A stretch of DNA of 64,000 nucleotides from Pseudomonadales bacterium. GTDB taxonomy: Bacteria > Pseudomonadota > Gammaproteobacteria > Pseudomonadales > Halieaceae. Every line of letters begins with the position of its first letter. Position 1 is the stretch's first letter. Under the pieces are notes generated by a model. That model saw only the letters and a program-made list of their open reading frames with translations. It was not told the DNA's origin and searched no databases. The DNA lies in NCBI GenBank assembly GCA_024234855.1, contig JACKNN010000001.1:1-64000 (forward strand), given 5' to 3'. The translations under genes and the position numbers were made by a program. Below, piece by piece: positions 26,531-35,227 of this stretch.

Positions 26531-27414
26531 GCGCGGTTAGCCGCCATATTCAGTGCCAGGCCAGAGCATATCAGCGCCCCCGCCAACAGTTTCCACCAGT
26601 ACAGGGTCTCCGATAGCAGCAGTGCGGAGGCCGACATGCCGAACACCGGGACCAGCAGCGCCCAGGGGGTGACCGTCGCCGCCGGGTAGCGATTGAGCAG
26701 CGTATTCCACAGACCGTAGCCAATCAGGGTATTGCCGGCACTTTGCCATAACACCACCGCCCAGGCACGCCAGCTGGCGAGCGACAGGTCATGGGCTATG
26801 CCGTCCAGGCCATGGAAATACCAGGCCAGGAGGGCCAGGGGCGGCACCGAGAACAGTGAGGACCAGACGAGAAAGGCCAGGATGTCGACCTCGCCCGCAT
26901 GCTTCACTACCATATTGCCACAGGCCCAACTGGCGGCCGCCAACAGCGCCACCCCCACACCCAGGCGGGTGGTCGCGCCGTCGGTATACGTGATGATCAG
27001 CGCCAGGCCGGCAAAGGAGACACACAGCGCCAGCACCTGCAGGCGCTTGACAGTTTCGTGGGTCAATACCAGTGCCAGCAATACAGTAAAGAAAACCTGC
27101 ATCTGCAGGATCAGTGACGCCAGTCCCGGCGTGATGTTGTCCTGCATGACCCAATACAGCAGGCCGAACTGGCCGAACCCGATAAATAAGCCGTAGCTGG
27201 CCAAACTCAGCCAGGACGTCGCCGGCCTGGGGAAGAACAGCACCAGGGGGAAGGCAACCAGCAGGAAGCGCAGGGCCGCGAAGGTGAAAGGCTCAAGCTC
27301 ATCCAGGCCATAACGAATGAAAACGAAATTGGTACCCCATATCAGGGTGACTGCCAGGGCGATGATCTGGTGGTGGAGTTTCAAGACGGCGACCCGACGG
27401 TGTGTGACGATCAA
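26527..27414 (-). CDS. EamA/DMT-family transporter
   Basis: A 295-residue inner-membrane protein with about ten hydrophobic helices arranged as two EamA repeats (first helix LAVTLIWGTNFVFIRYGL, with the charged residues typical of amino-acid or metabolite exporters such as EamA and RhaT relatives). It overlaps the acyl-CoA synthetase gene by 4 bases, so the two are co-transcribed, though a functional link is not obvious. The start is uncertain: the ATG at 27414 adds a basic stretch before helix 1, and a start nearer to VLKLHHQ is possible. Confidence 0.85.
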   Translation of the reverse strand: MIVTHRRVAVLKLHHQIIALAVTLIWGTNFVFIRYGLDELEPFTFAALRFLLVAFPLVLFFPRPATSWLSLASYGLFIGFGQFGLLYWVMQDNITPGLASLILQMQVFFTVLLALVLTHETVKRLQVLALCVSFAGLALIITYTDGATTRLGVGVALLAAASWACGNMVVKHAGEVDILAFLVWSSLFSVPPLALLAWYFHGLDGIAHDLSLASWRAWAVVLWQSAGNTLIGYGLWNTLLNRYPAATVTPWALLVPVFGMSASALLLSETLYWWKLLAGALICSGLALNMAANRA

Positions 27415-27515
27415 TGGTACGCGCCCGGGACGGCGGAAAACACTGTCTTGTAAGTCCAGGAAAACGAACCCCCGTGGCGCCGACCTCGACGGAGCCCAGA
27501 CACAGCGATTCGCAC

Positions 27516-28631
27516 CTAAAAATCAAACGCCTGCTGTCCCCCGGCCAGCGGCAATACCTGTTCGGCAGGCGGCGGTGCATCCGGCTCGACCAGACCGGAC
27601 AGGGTCAATCCCAGCAGGCGAACACCGTCCTCCGGGGGCAGCAATTGCCCGAGAAGCTCATGCGCCATGGCACCCAGTTGATCCTTCCCGGCAAGGCACT
27701 CCCCGGACGTCCGGCTGCGCGTTATCTGGCGGAAATCCGCATATTTGACTTTGAGCGTAACCGTACGACCGCAGGCGCGGTTGTTCTGTATCCGCTGCCA
27801 GGCCGTGTCGATGATGCGCGCCAGGGCGTCGCGCAGTGCCGGCTCCGTCGCCAGGTCCTCGCTGTAAGTGCGCTCGCAGCCCACGGATTTCCGTATGCGA
27901 TCCGGCCGCACCGGGCGGTGGTCGATGCCGCGAGCGGCGTGGTACAGGTAGTCGGCCGATTTGCCAAAATGCTCACGCAGGAAGTCCATGTCGCGGTCAC
28001 GCAGATCGGCACCTGCCTCGATTCCAAGTCGGCCCATGCGTTCGGCGGTTTTCGGACCCACGCCATAAAAGCGACGCACCGGCAGAGAAGCGACAAAGTC
28101 CGCGCCCTGGTGCGGGCGAATGACACAAATACCGTCCGGCTTGTTCTGGTCCGAGGCGACTTTTGCCAGGAACTTGTTATAACTGACTCCGGCGCTGGCG
28201 GTGAGTCCCGTCCGATCCCGGATGGCCGCCCTGATCAGTTGCGCGATACGGGTGGCACTGCCGATCCGCTGTTTGTCCCGGGTGACGTCGAGGTAGGCTT
28301 CATCCAGCGACAAGGGCTCTACCAGGTCGCTGTGCAGGGCGAATATCTGCCGTATCTGCTGTGAGACCGCGCGATACACGTCAAACCGCGGCGGCACAAA
28401 CACCAGTCCGGGGCAGCGCCGCGCCGCAGTGACTGAGGGCATGGCCGATCGCACACCGAACTTGCGCGCCTCGTAACTGGCCGCGGCCACAACACCCCGC
28501 TGCGCGGAGCCACCCACCGCCACAGGCTTTCCCCGCAGCTGCGGGTTGTCGCGCTGCTCTACGCTGGCGAAGAATGCGTCCATATCGATATGGATGATTT
28601 TTCGTACCGGCTTGTCGATCGCCTCAGGCAT
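27516..28631 (-). CDS. dinB: DNA polymerase IV
   Basis: A 371-residue Y-family translesion polymerase. The palm motif IIHIDMDAFFASVEQRD near residue 12 carries the first metal ligands and SLDEAYLDVT near residue 102 the others. The helix-hairpin-helix thumb (VRRFYGVGPKTAERMGRLGI) and the little-finger domain are complete, and the C-terminal tail (QQAFDF) resembles a beta-clamp-binding peptide. Pol IV extends mismatched or damaged primer ends without proofreading. No consensus gammaproteobacterial LexA box was found in the 324 bases before its start, so SOS control is not evident here. Confidence 0.95.
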   Translation of the reverse strand: MPEAIDKPVRKIIHIDMDAFFASVEQRDNPQLRGKPVAVGGSAQRGVVAAASYEARKFGVRSAMPSVTAARRCPGLVFVPPRFDVYRAVSQQIRQIFALHSDLVEPLSLDEAYLDVTRDKQRIGSATRIAQLIRAAIRDRTGLTASAGVSYNKFLAKVASDQNKPDGICVIRPHQGADFVASLPVRRFYGVGPKTAERMGRLGIEAGADLRDRDMDFLREHFGKSADYLYHAARGIDHRPVRPDRIRKSVGCERTYSEDLATEPALRDALARIIDTAWQRIQNNRACGRTVTLKVKYADFRQITRSRTSGECLAGKDQLGAMAHELLGQLLPPEDGVRLLGLTLSGLVEPDAPPPAEQVLPLAGGQQAFDF

Positions 28632-28955
28632 AGGGCAGCAGTAGGTTCCGCGTCAGGACGAAGCCGCTTGAATCATTCAGGGCTTACCAGCAGAACTGGC
28701 GCAGCTGCATTCCTGAGCACAGTTTTCAGTCCCTACCCGAAAGGCGGTTTCCACGACAAGGGGTCAGTATACGAATCAAGCAACATTTTTAACAGCTGGA
28801 GCGGCATTATTGATAAGGCGCATTGATCCGCGATTTATCTCGCCTGGATGAGTGCCAAAGGCTTGAAGAATATTCAGCCCGCTATAGGATATGTTCACCC
28901 CGACCGGGAGGCTGCGAACACCTCTTGGCAAACTTCAATTCAATAGGAGAAATGA
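28632..28955. other. Divergent intergenic region between dinB and nitrobindin-like gene
   Basis: A 324-base gap holding the promoters of two divergent genes. I see no gene, no LexA-type palindrome and no clear hairpin. A TATAGG/ATAT-rich patch near 28885-28892 could be a -10 region for the rightward gene, and AGGAGA at 28945-28950 is its ribosome-binding site. Confidence 0.5.
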
Positions 28956-29525
28956 GTGAGCACTGTTATCGATGGCGTTGACTACGGCCCACTGCACCAA
29001 CTGATAGGCAGCTGGCGAGGCGACAAGGGACTGGACGTTGCACCCGAGCCCGACGGCGAGGACAAGCTCGCCTACTACGATGAAATCACCTTTACTCCTT
29101 CGGGTGCGGCCGAAAACGCCGAGGAGCAGAACCTGGTCACCGTGCGGTACCACCAACTCGTGCGCAAACGCAAAAACGGCAAGATCTTTCACGACCAGAT
29201 CGGCCACTGGATTTACGAACCCGGCACGGGCATGATCGTTCATTCACTGTCCATCCCGCGGGCCGTTTGTGTCCTGGCGGGCGGTACACTTGAGCGGCAC
29301 GGCGAGGAGACAGTGTTCCAGGTGGAAGCGACCGCCGGCAGCGAGACGTTTGGCATAGTCCAGTCGCCGTTCATGCTGGAGAAGGCAAAAACCACCGCGT
29401 TTCGCCTGACCCTGAAGATCGCCGGTGACACATTGAGCTATGAAGAGACAACGTCACTGGACATCTACGGCCGGAAATTTGAGCATACCGACGGTTGCTC
29501 GCTGATTCGTGTAGTTTACGATTAA
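28956..29525 (+). CDS. Nitrobindin-like heme-binding beta-barrel protein
   Basis: A 189-residue protein of the THAP4/nitrobindin-like FABP-fold family (formerly DUF1794). The entry motif GSWRGDKG (GxWxG) is near residue 19, and the segment RKFEHTDGCSLIRV near the C-terminus contains the His expected to bind heme iron in the HxDxxxLxR pattern. Characterised relatives bind ferric heme b and react with nitric oxide or peroxynitrite. The start is GTG with AGGAGA 5 bases upstream; an overlapping ATG at 28952 is out of frame. It stands alone and is convergent with the TAXI-lipoprotein gene. Confidence 0.8.
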   Translation: MSTVIDGVDYGPLHQLIGSWRGDKGLDVAPEPDGEDKLAYYDEITFTPSGAAENAEEQNLVTVRYHQLVRKRKNGKIFHDQIGHWIYEPGTGMIVHSLSIPRAVCVLAGGTLERHGEETVFQVEATAGSETFGIVQSPFMLEKAKTTAFRLTLKIAGDTLSYEETTSLDIYGRKFEHTDGCSLIRVVYD

Positions 29526-29551
29526 CCCACACAAGCTTGCCCGGGCACGGC

Positions 29552-29573
29552 CGCCGCATGCGACAATGCGGCG
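29552..29573. terminator. Hairpin between convergent genes
   Basis: CGCCGCAT, six-base loop, ATGCGGCG: an 8-bp GC-rich stem between the ends of the nitrobindin-like gene and the TAXI-lipoprotein gene. There is no T-run on either side, so it is at best a weak or bidirectional terminator. Confidence 0.35.
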
Positions 29574-29611
29574 CTGGCGGCGCGAAATTGCCACCTCCCG
29601 GGATCACCCGA

Positions 29612-31132
29612 TCAGCGGCCCTTATCCCGCTGCTGGTCGTATTGATTGTAGAATCGCTCCGCCGCGGGGTGCAGTGGCACGGCGAGCCCAAGTCGCATGG
29701 TCTCGCGGGAGATAAACGCCGCGCGATAGTACTTGCGCGCCAGTTCATCGCCGCCACTTAGCAACAGTTCCAGCATTTTCTCCACTTTTTCATTCGCCAC
29801 CTGGCTGTGTGTAATCAACGCCGCGGCGAGACCTATGGTAGTAAAAGGCGCCGACTGGCCGGGATAGGTCCTGGCAGGCACGGTCAGCGGGTAATAGGAA
29901 AAATGTTCCTCCGCCAACTTCGCCAAAAGCCGGTCCGGCATGGGCACAAAGCGCAGGTCGGCGCGGCGCGCCGCCAGCGCCTGGACGGACGGCGCCGGGA
30001 CCGCCTCGGTCAGGAACAGGGCATCAATGTCTCCCGCTTCCAATTGCTCCATGGCTGTTGCGGTGCCGATCTCGCGGATGGTCGGCAATTGACTCCCCTC
30101 GAGTTGGGCCGCCAGGCCGATCAATATGGCGTTAATGCGACTGCCGGAGCCGCGCTGCCCGACGGCGACCCGGCGCCCCTCGAGATCTGACAAGCGCTTG
30201 ATACCACTACCCTCCAGCGTTATCAGGTGCACGGCCTCGGGCCACAGGCTCGCCACTGCGCGCAGTTCCTTATAGGGATAGAAGCCCTGGCTGCTAAAGC
30301 CCTGGTACAGCAAATGTGCCACATCACTCTGCATCAGGCCAAAATCCAGTCGGCCCGCCTGCAGTCGGCTGGCATTCTCCACGCTACCCTCGGAGGCCGC
30401 ACTGAAGAGTGGCATACCGCGCTGTCCGGCATAAGCACTTAAGGCCTCTCCAAACGAGTAATAGGTGCCGGGCGCTGTCCCGCTGCCCAGGGTAGTTCTA
30501 CCCGCCAACCTCGCTGCGCGCAGGTCGATTCGCCCCACCGCCGCGCCCATTTCCTCGACAATGATGGACTGTTGGCTACCGCGCCTGAACTCCTGCGCTT
30601 TTGCCAGCAGGGAGCGGGCATCGCGCAATACCGTATCCGGACTGCGGCCGTGGTCGTCGACCGCCGGCTCAGTCCTGGGCGACGGTGGCTCAGACACCTG
30701 GTCGAGTGACACCCAGCCACCGTCGCCATCAGACTTGTAGGAGAAGCGGCCGTGGACCTTGAGTACATCGCCACGCGCATTGCCCTGGGCGTGAAAGCCC
30801 TCGATACCCGATTCGGTGGCACCAATGGCGTAAGCCAGGGTGCCGAGATTCAGCCCCCGCCACTCAGTCAGGCTGTACGCCCTGGTGAAAACCAGTTGGG
30901 CATCGTAATAGACATAGACACCGGCGATACCACGTTCCAGGTCCCTGAACGGCGCAGAGCCGGTACGATGGAAGTCTTCCACAGCGAACAGATCCTGCTG
31001 AAAATGGGTGTCGAGGCGATCCTGTAGATCCCGGCGCAGGGTATCCGGCGCCGGGCCGCGATCACACCCCGCCAACAGGCAAAGTAAAACCAGCGCAAGC
31101 CCGGGCACCAGGCGTTGGCGCAAACGCTCCAC
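29612..31132 (-). CDS. TAXI-family substrate-binding lipoprotein with extra N-terminal domain
   Basis: A 506-residue lipoprotein. The GTG at 31132, two bases after the stop codon of gltS, gives the signal LVPGLALVLLCLLAGC (lipobox LLAGC). About 170 residues of unknown fold follow, containing GVYVYYDAQLVFTRAYSLTE. From about residue 200 the protein is a TAXI-type TRAP binding protein: GSGTAPGTYYSFGEAL, AASEGSVENASRLQAGRLDF, QSDVAHLLYQG, VAVGQRGSGSRINA. TAXI proteins normally serve TRAP permeases (DctQM); none is present, and the gene follows a GltS symporter instead. I infer that it delivers an organic acid or amino acid to GltS. TAXI proteins are usually about 330 residues, so the extra N-terminal part is unusual. 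Confidence 0.85.
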   Translation of the reverse strand: MERLRQRLVPGLALVLLCLLAGCDRGPAPDTLRRDLQDRLDTHFQQDLFAVEDFHRTGSAPFRDLERGIAGVYVYYDAQLVFTRAYSLTEWRGLNLGTLAYAIGATESGIEGFHAQGNARGDVLKVHGRFSYKSDGDGGWVSLDQVSEPPSPRTEPAVDDHGRSPDTVLRDARSLLAKAQEFRRGSQQSIIVEEMGAAVGRIDLRAARLAGRTTLGSGTAPGTYYSFGEALSAYAGQRGMPLFSAASEGSVENASRLQAGRLDFGLMQSDVAHLLYQGFSSQGFYPYKELRAVASLWPEAVHLITLEGSGIKRLSDLEGRRVAVGQRGSGSRINAILIGLAAQLEGSQLPTIREIGTATAMEQLEAGDIDALFLTEAVPAPSVQALAARRADLRFVPMPDRLLAKLAEEHFSYYPLTVPARTYPGQSAPFTTIGLAAALITHSQVANEKVEKMLELLLSGGDELARKYYRAAFISRETMRLGLAVPLHPAAERFYNQYDQQRDKGR

Positions 31133-31134
31133 GG

Positions 31135-32337
31135 CTAAAAGCCGAACACCGGCAATGCCAGGAAACCCTGGATCACCAGTGCGTTGAGGATATCGATGAA
31201 GAACGCCCCCATCAGTGGAACCACCAGGAATGCCTGTGGCGAGGCCCCGTAGCGCCGGGTGATGGCCTCCATATTGGCCACCGCTGTCGGTGTCGCGCCC
31301 AGACCAAAGCCGCAGTGGCCGCCGGCCATGATCGCTGAGTCGTAATTCGCGCCCATGATACGAAACGTGACGAGGCTCGCGAACAGGGCCATACCCACTG
31401 TCTGGATCAACAGCATCACCAGCAGGGGGCCCGCCAGGCTGAGCAATTCCCACAAGCGCAGCGACATGAGGGCCATTGCGATAAATATGGCCAGGGATAT
31501 AGAGCCCACCATATCCACCGTTGGATGATGCACTTTAAGCCCGGGGGCGATGTGTTCCAGGTTGCGCAGAACGACGCCGATCAGCAGGCACCAGATAAAC
31601 CCGGGCAGGGTGAATGACGCTCCGCTCAGGGATTGCGCGATTGCCTGGCCGCCGATAAGGCAAATCAGTACGGTAAACAGCGTCCACAGCAGGGTATCGC
31701 CGGTAAAGGGTGCATGCTGTCCAGCTTCGCCAGGCCCTGTTGGGTGGTCGTGGCTGGCCGCCGACTCCAGCCCGTGCCGGCGGATCAGGCGGCCAGCCAC
31801 CGGCCCCCCGATCAGGCCCCCGAGAATCAGGCCGAAAGTGGCGCAGGCCATGGCCAGTTCCATCACCCCGGCAATATTCTCCACGTCGGCGAATCTCTGC
31901 GCGTAGGCAGCCCCCGTGCCATGCCCGCCGGAAAGCGTAATAGAACCACCGATGAGACCGACCAGCGGGTGCAAATCCATTCCCACCGCCGCCAGCAACC
32001 CGACGCCGTCCTGGAAGATAAGGTAAAGCACGCAGGCCGTACCAAACAGCAGCAGCCTTGGACCGCCTTGCACCAGCAGGCGAAAATCGGCACCCAGGCC
32101 AATCGTGGTAAAGAACGCCAGCATCATCGGCTCCTTCAGGGCCATATCGAAGCCGACACGCAGGTCCAGGCCAAGGAAGATGAGCGTGGTGATTACGGCA
32201 AACAGCAACCCGCCAACCACCGGAACAGGAATATTGTTATTGCGCAGAAAACCGATTCGCGCCTGCACCGCGGTGCCGATGAACAGCACGGCTATCGCAG
32301 CGGCCAGCGTCTGCGTGGCATCCAGGCTAAACGCCAA
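31135..32337 (-). CDS. gltS: Sodium/glutamate symporter GltS
   Basis: A 400-residue inner-membrane Na+-coupled glutamate carrier of the ESS family, with about ten transmembrane helices in two inverted halves. Both re-entrant glycine-rich signatures are present: SGGHGTGAAYAQRF near residue 140 and GGHCGFGLGATPTAVANM near residue 345, which line the substrate and sodium path. Length is standard (about 400). The gene is directly followed by a TAXI-family binding lipoprotein gene only two bases away, a partner GltS does not have in enterobacteria. Glutamate is the family substrate; another dicarboxylate is possible with the binding protein. Confidence 0.93.
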   Translation of the reverse strand: MAFSLDATQTLAAAIAVLFIGTAVQARIGFLRNNNIPVPVVGGLLFAVITTLIFLGLDLRVGFDMALKEPMMLAFFTTIGLGADFRLLVQGGPRLLLFGTACVLYLIFQDGVGLLAAVGMDLHPLVGLIGGSITLSGGHGTGAAYAQRFADVENIAGVMELAMACATFGLILGGLIGGPVAGRLIRRHGLESAASHDHPTGPGEAGQHAPFTGDTLLWTLFTVLICLIGGQAIAQSLSGASFTLPGFIWCLLIGVVLRNLEHIAPGLKVHHPTVDMVGSISLAIFIAMALMSLRLWELLSLAGPLLVMLLIQTVGMALFASLVTFRIMGANYDSAIMAGGHCGFGLGATPTAVANMEAITRRYGASPQAFLVVPLMGAFFIDILNALVIQGFLALPVFGF

Positions 32338-32444
32338 GGCCTCTCTCCCATTGCGAGTCGCGGTAAATCCTGACCGCCAGCATAGATCAGGCCGTCGGGT
32401 GAAGCCAGCGTCGCGGATCGGCCAGCCGGCTCAGGGCCACTAAG

Positions 32445-33467
32445 CTAGTGCAGGTAGCGATCCTTCAGCCGCGCAACCCCGGCGCTGTCCAGGCTCAGCG
32501 CCGACTCGTAGAAATGCTCTTTGGATTCGTAACGCTTTCTGATTTCATCGAAGCAGGCCCGGATATACTCGGGGCGCACCTCAAGCATCGGCCGCAGCAC
32601 CTCTGCCGAGACGGCGGATCCGGTCTGGTCGGTAAACTCCGCGGACAGGCGTTCGATTTCCTTGTCGAGCGGCAGGTAATTATTCGTCAACAGGTAGTCG
32701 GCGACAATCGCCTCCTCGTCGACTCCCAGTACATCCAGAATCAGGGCGGCACCGAATCCCGTGCGATCCTTGCCCGAGGCGCAGTGAATCAGCAACTGCT
32801 GGTCACCTGCCAGCAGGAGTTGGAACATTTCCGCGTAGCGCGGCATCTGGTTCGCGACAAAGTCCCGGTTGATCTCCTCCATGAACCCGGAGGCGTTCTC
32901 AACCGCAATAATGCCCTTGTGAAGGTTTTCCAGAAAACTGTGCGAACTGCCCGGCGCGATGGGCAAACTGGCCAAAAGGGCAGAGTGCCCGTCGCCCAGC
33001 ACGGTGGGCTCCAGTTCCTGCTCCAGCACCTGGCGGAAGTCGCAGATCAGGGTGAGGCCGAGGCGTCGCACATAGTTGATATCCGGTTCGGTCAACCTGG
33101 ACAGCTTACTGGAGCGGTACAATTTGCCCCATTTCAGGCGGCGCCCGTCCCGCGCCTCGTAGCCACCCAGGTCGCGGAAATTCGGCGCTCCCTCCAGGGC
33201 GAGTTGCCGTTCCGCCAGCACTACCGCCTCGCCCCGTTCGCTCTCAAGGTAAAAATAGTGCCTGACGCGCTTGTCCGGGTTCTGGAGCAGCGCCTCGGGG
33301 CCGGTCGTGGTCAGCACCGGTGTGCCCAGGTCGCTGCCGCCGTAATACCCGTCCGGGTTGTCCGACATGTACACCGCCACCCGTTGCCCGGGGGTTGAAG
33401 TGCGCCACCTGACGAGGTAGTTGTGATCCCGCTTGCGCTCGACGTGACAGGCACTGATATCAAACAT
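32445..33467 (-). CDS. Tyrosine-protein phosphatase (Y_phosphatase3 family)
   Basis: A 340-residue phosphatase. The first 80 residues are an extra domain; then comes NFRDLGGYEARDGRRLKWG near residue 96, diagnostic of this family, and the catalytic P-loop IHCASGKDRTGF (Cys-x5-Arg) near residue 230. The Lys within the P-loop suggests a dual-specificity or phosphoinositide-capable enzyme like relatives from Mycobacterium and Listeria. No signal peptide is seen. It stands divergent from the FMN-binding glutamate-synthase-like gene. Protein targets are unknown. Confidence 0.88.
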   Translation of the reverse strand: MFDISACHVERKRDHNYLVRWRTSTPGQRVAVYMSDNPDGYYGGSDLGTPVLTTTGPEALLQNPDKRVRHYFYLESERGEAVVLAERQLALEGAPNFRDLGGYEARDGRRLKWGKLYRSSKLSRLTEPDINYVRRLGLTLICDFRQVLEQELEPTVLGDGHSALLASLPIAPGSSHSFLENLHKGIIAVENASGFMEEINRDFVANQMPRYAEMFQLLLAGDQQLLIHCASGKDRTGFGAALILDVLGVDEEAIVADYLLTNNYLPLDKEIERLSAEFTDQTGSAVSAEVLRPMLEVRPEYIRACFDEIRKRYESKEHFYESALSLDSAGVARLKDRYLH

Positions 33468-33655
33468 GGGTGTCCTGCTTGCGAATGTTCCCGGTGATCA
33501 TTCTACGGCGAGCAACGCATCCGGCACCAGTCGCGGCCGTCAGCCGCAACACAATCAAAACCCGCCTATGGATTTTTCCGGCTTACCCTGCCAATAATGC
33601 GCGGGCCTGCCCGGTATCGGATAAGCACAGCGCAAATGCAGCTAAGGGAACCAGC

Positions 33656-35158
33656 ATGAATTTCAATGTAAACACATTGCAGAACTTCGCCCTGGTGTTT
33701 TTCGAAATCAGCGCCGTGGTGATTACCCTGGTCATCGGCGTGCTGCTGCTGGCGGTGGTCTACATGTATATCGCCGATGTGACCCAGACCAGGCAGACTA
33801 TCCGTCGCAATTACCCGGTGCTGGGCCGGTTCAGGTACCTGTTTGAGCACCTGGGGGAATTTTTCCGCCAGTACCTGTTCTCCCAGGACCGCGAGGAACT
33901 GCCCTTCAACCGGGCCCAGCGCTCCTGGGTTTACCGGGCGGCGAAGAATATCGACTCCACGGTAGCGTTTGGCTCCACCCATCCGCTGAACCAGCCGGGG
34001 GATTTTATTTTCCTCAACGGCCTGTTTCCGCCACTGGAGGAGGAGGTAGAGGCGCGCGGGCCCATCTGCTTCGGGGAGGGCTATGCCCGACAGCCCTACA
34101 CGACCACCTCGTTCTTCAATATATCGGCGATGAGCTTCGGCGCCCTGTCCGCGCCCGCTATCCGCGCGCTGTCGCGCGGTGCGAAACTGGCGGGTATCTG
34201 GCTGAACACGGGTGAGGGGGCGATCTCAAGCTACCACCTGGAGGGCGGCTGTGACCTGGTATTCCAGATTGGCACCGCCAAGTACGGCGTGCGTGACGAG
34301 CAAGGTCAGCTCAGCGACGACAGGCTCAGGGCAGTGGCCAGCCACGACGAAGTGCGGATGATGGAAATCAAGCTCTCCCAGGGCGCCAAGCCCGGCAAGG
34401 GCGGCATCCTGCCGGGCGCCAAGGTGACCGAGGTAATCGCAAGCACCCGCGGCATCCCCGTGGGCCAGGACTCCCTCAGCCCCAACCGGCACCCGGATAT
34501 TCACTGTATCGACGATCTGCTCGACATGATCCACCGGGTTCGCGAAGTCACCGGCAAGCCGGTCGGTATCAAGGCGGTTATAGGCCAATCGGGCTGGCTT
34601 GACGAAATGTGCCTGCATATCAACGAGCGCGGCCTTCAGTATGCGCCGGATTTCTTTACCGTCGACAGTGCCGACGGCGGCACCGGTGCCGCGCCCCTGA
34701 GCCTGATGGACTATATGGGCCTGCCCATCCAGCGCAGCCTGCCGCTGGTGGTGGATGCGCTGGTCAGACACGGCCTGCGGGAACGGATACGGGTAATCGC
34801 CTCAGGCAAGCTCATCAATCCCGCGGGGGTGGCGGCGGCGCTGTGTATGGGAGCCGACAGTGTCAACTCTGCGCGCGGCTTCATGTTTGCGCTGGGTTGC
34901 GTGCAATCACTGCAATGCAACAAGAATACCTGCCCCACCGGCATTACCACCCATGACCAGGACCTGCAGCAGGGACTGAACCCCGCAGACAAGGCGCAGC
35001 GCGTGGCCAGTTATGCCGGCAACCTGATGCACGAGGTGGAGGTGATCGCCCATTCCTGCGGACTCGCGCAGCCGCGCGAGCTGAACCGGACGCATGCGCA
35101 GGTGATCAACGCACGCGGAGTTCCGGTGCCGCTGGACAACCGGTACGCAGAGCTTTAG
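33656..35158 (+). CDS. FMN-binding glutamate synthase family protein
   Basis: A 500-residue protein containing the central FMN/Fe-S catalytic region of glutamate synthase large subunits (GltB-like) without the glutaminase domain. An N-terminal membrane helix (ISAVVITLVIGVLLLAVVYM) precedes the barrel; NISAMSFGALSAPAIRALS, TGEGAISSYHLEGGCDLVFQ and PGKGGILPGAKVT bind FMN and 2-oxoglutarate-like ligands, and CNKNTCPTGITTHD marks the C-terminal part. Standalone, membrane-anchored versions are common in proteobacteria and their reaction is not settled. Start chosen at the ATG at 33656 with AAGGGA seven bases upstream, which places the membrane helix at the usual position. Confidence 0.88.
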   Translation: MNFNVNTLQNFALVFFEISAVVITLVIGVLLLAVVYMYIADVTQTRQTIRRNYPVLGRFRYLFEHLGEFFRQYLFSQDREELPFNRAQRSWVYRAAKNIDSTVAFGSTHPLNQPGDFIFLNGLFPPLEEEVEARGPICFGEGYARQPYTTTSFFNISAMSFGALSAPAIRALSRGAKLAGIWLNTGEGAISSYHLEGGCDLVFQIGTAKYGVRDEQGQLSDDRLRAVASHDEVRMMEIKLSQGAKPGKGGILPGAKVTEVIASTRGIPVGQDSLSPNRHPDIHCIDDLLDMIHRVREVTGKPVGIKAVIGQSGWLDEMCLHINERGLQYAPDFFTVDSADGGTGAAPLSLMDYMGLPIQRSLPLVVDALVRHGLRERIRVIASGKLINPAGVAAALCMGADSVNSARGFMFALGCVQSLQCNKNTCPTGITTHDQDLQQGLNPADKAQRVASYAGNLMHEVEVIAHSCGLAQPRELNRTHAQVINARGVPVPLDNRYAEL

Positions 35159-35227
35159 CCGAAATCGCGGCCGACGCGCCGGGCGCCGCGACGAACGCGG
35201 CAACTCGCGACCTGGGAAACCCATGGA

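Noticed and set aside
25037..26689. 550-codon open frame on the plus strand
   Set aside because: Antisense to the acyl-CoA synthetase gene, which has all ANL motifs. The product is His/Arg/Gln-rich and unlike any family.
28632..28955. LexA box for dinB
   Set aside because: No CTGT-N8-ACAG-type palindrome could be found in the gap.
31133..31453. N-terminal extension of the TAXI lipoprotein frame into gltS
   Set aside because: The extension would overlap gltS out of frame and bury the lipoprotein signal. The GTG at 31132 right after the gltS stop codon is the natural start.
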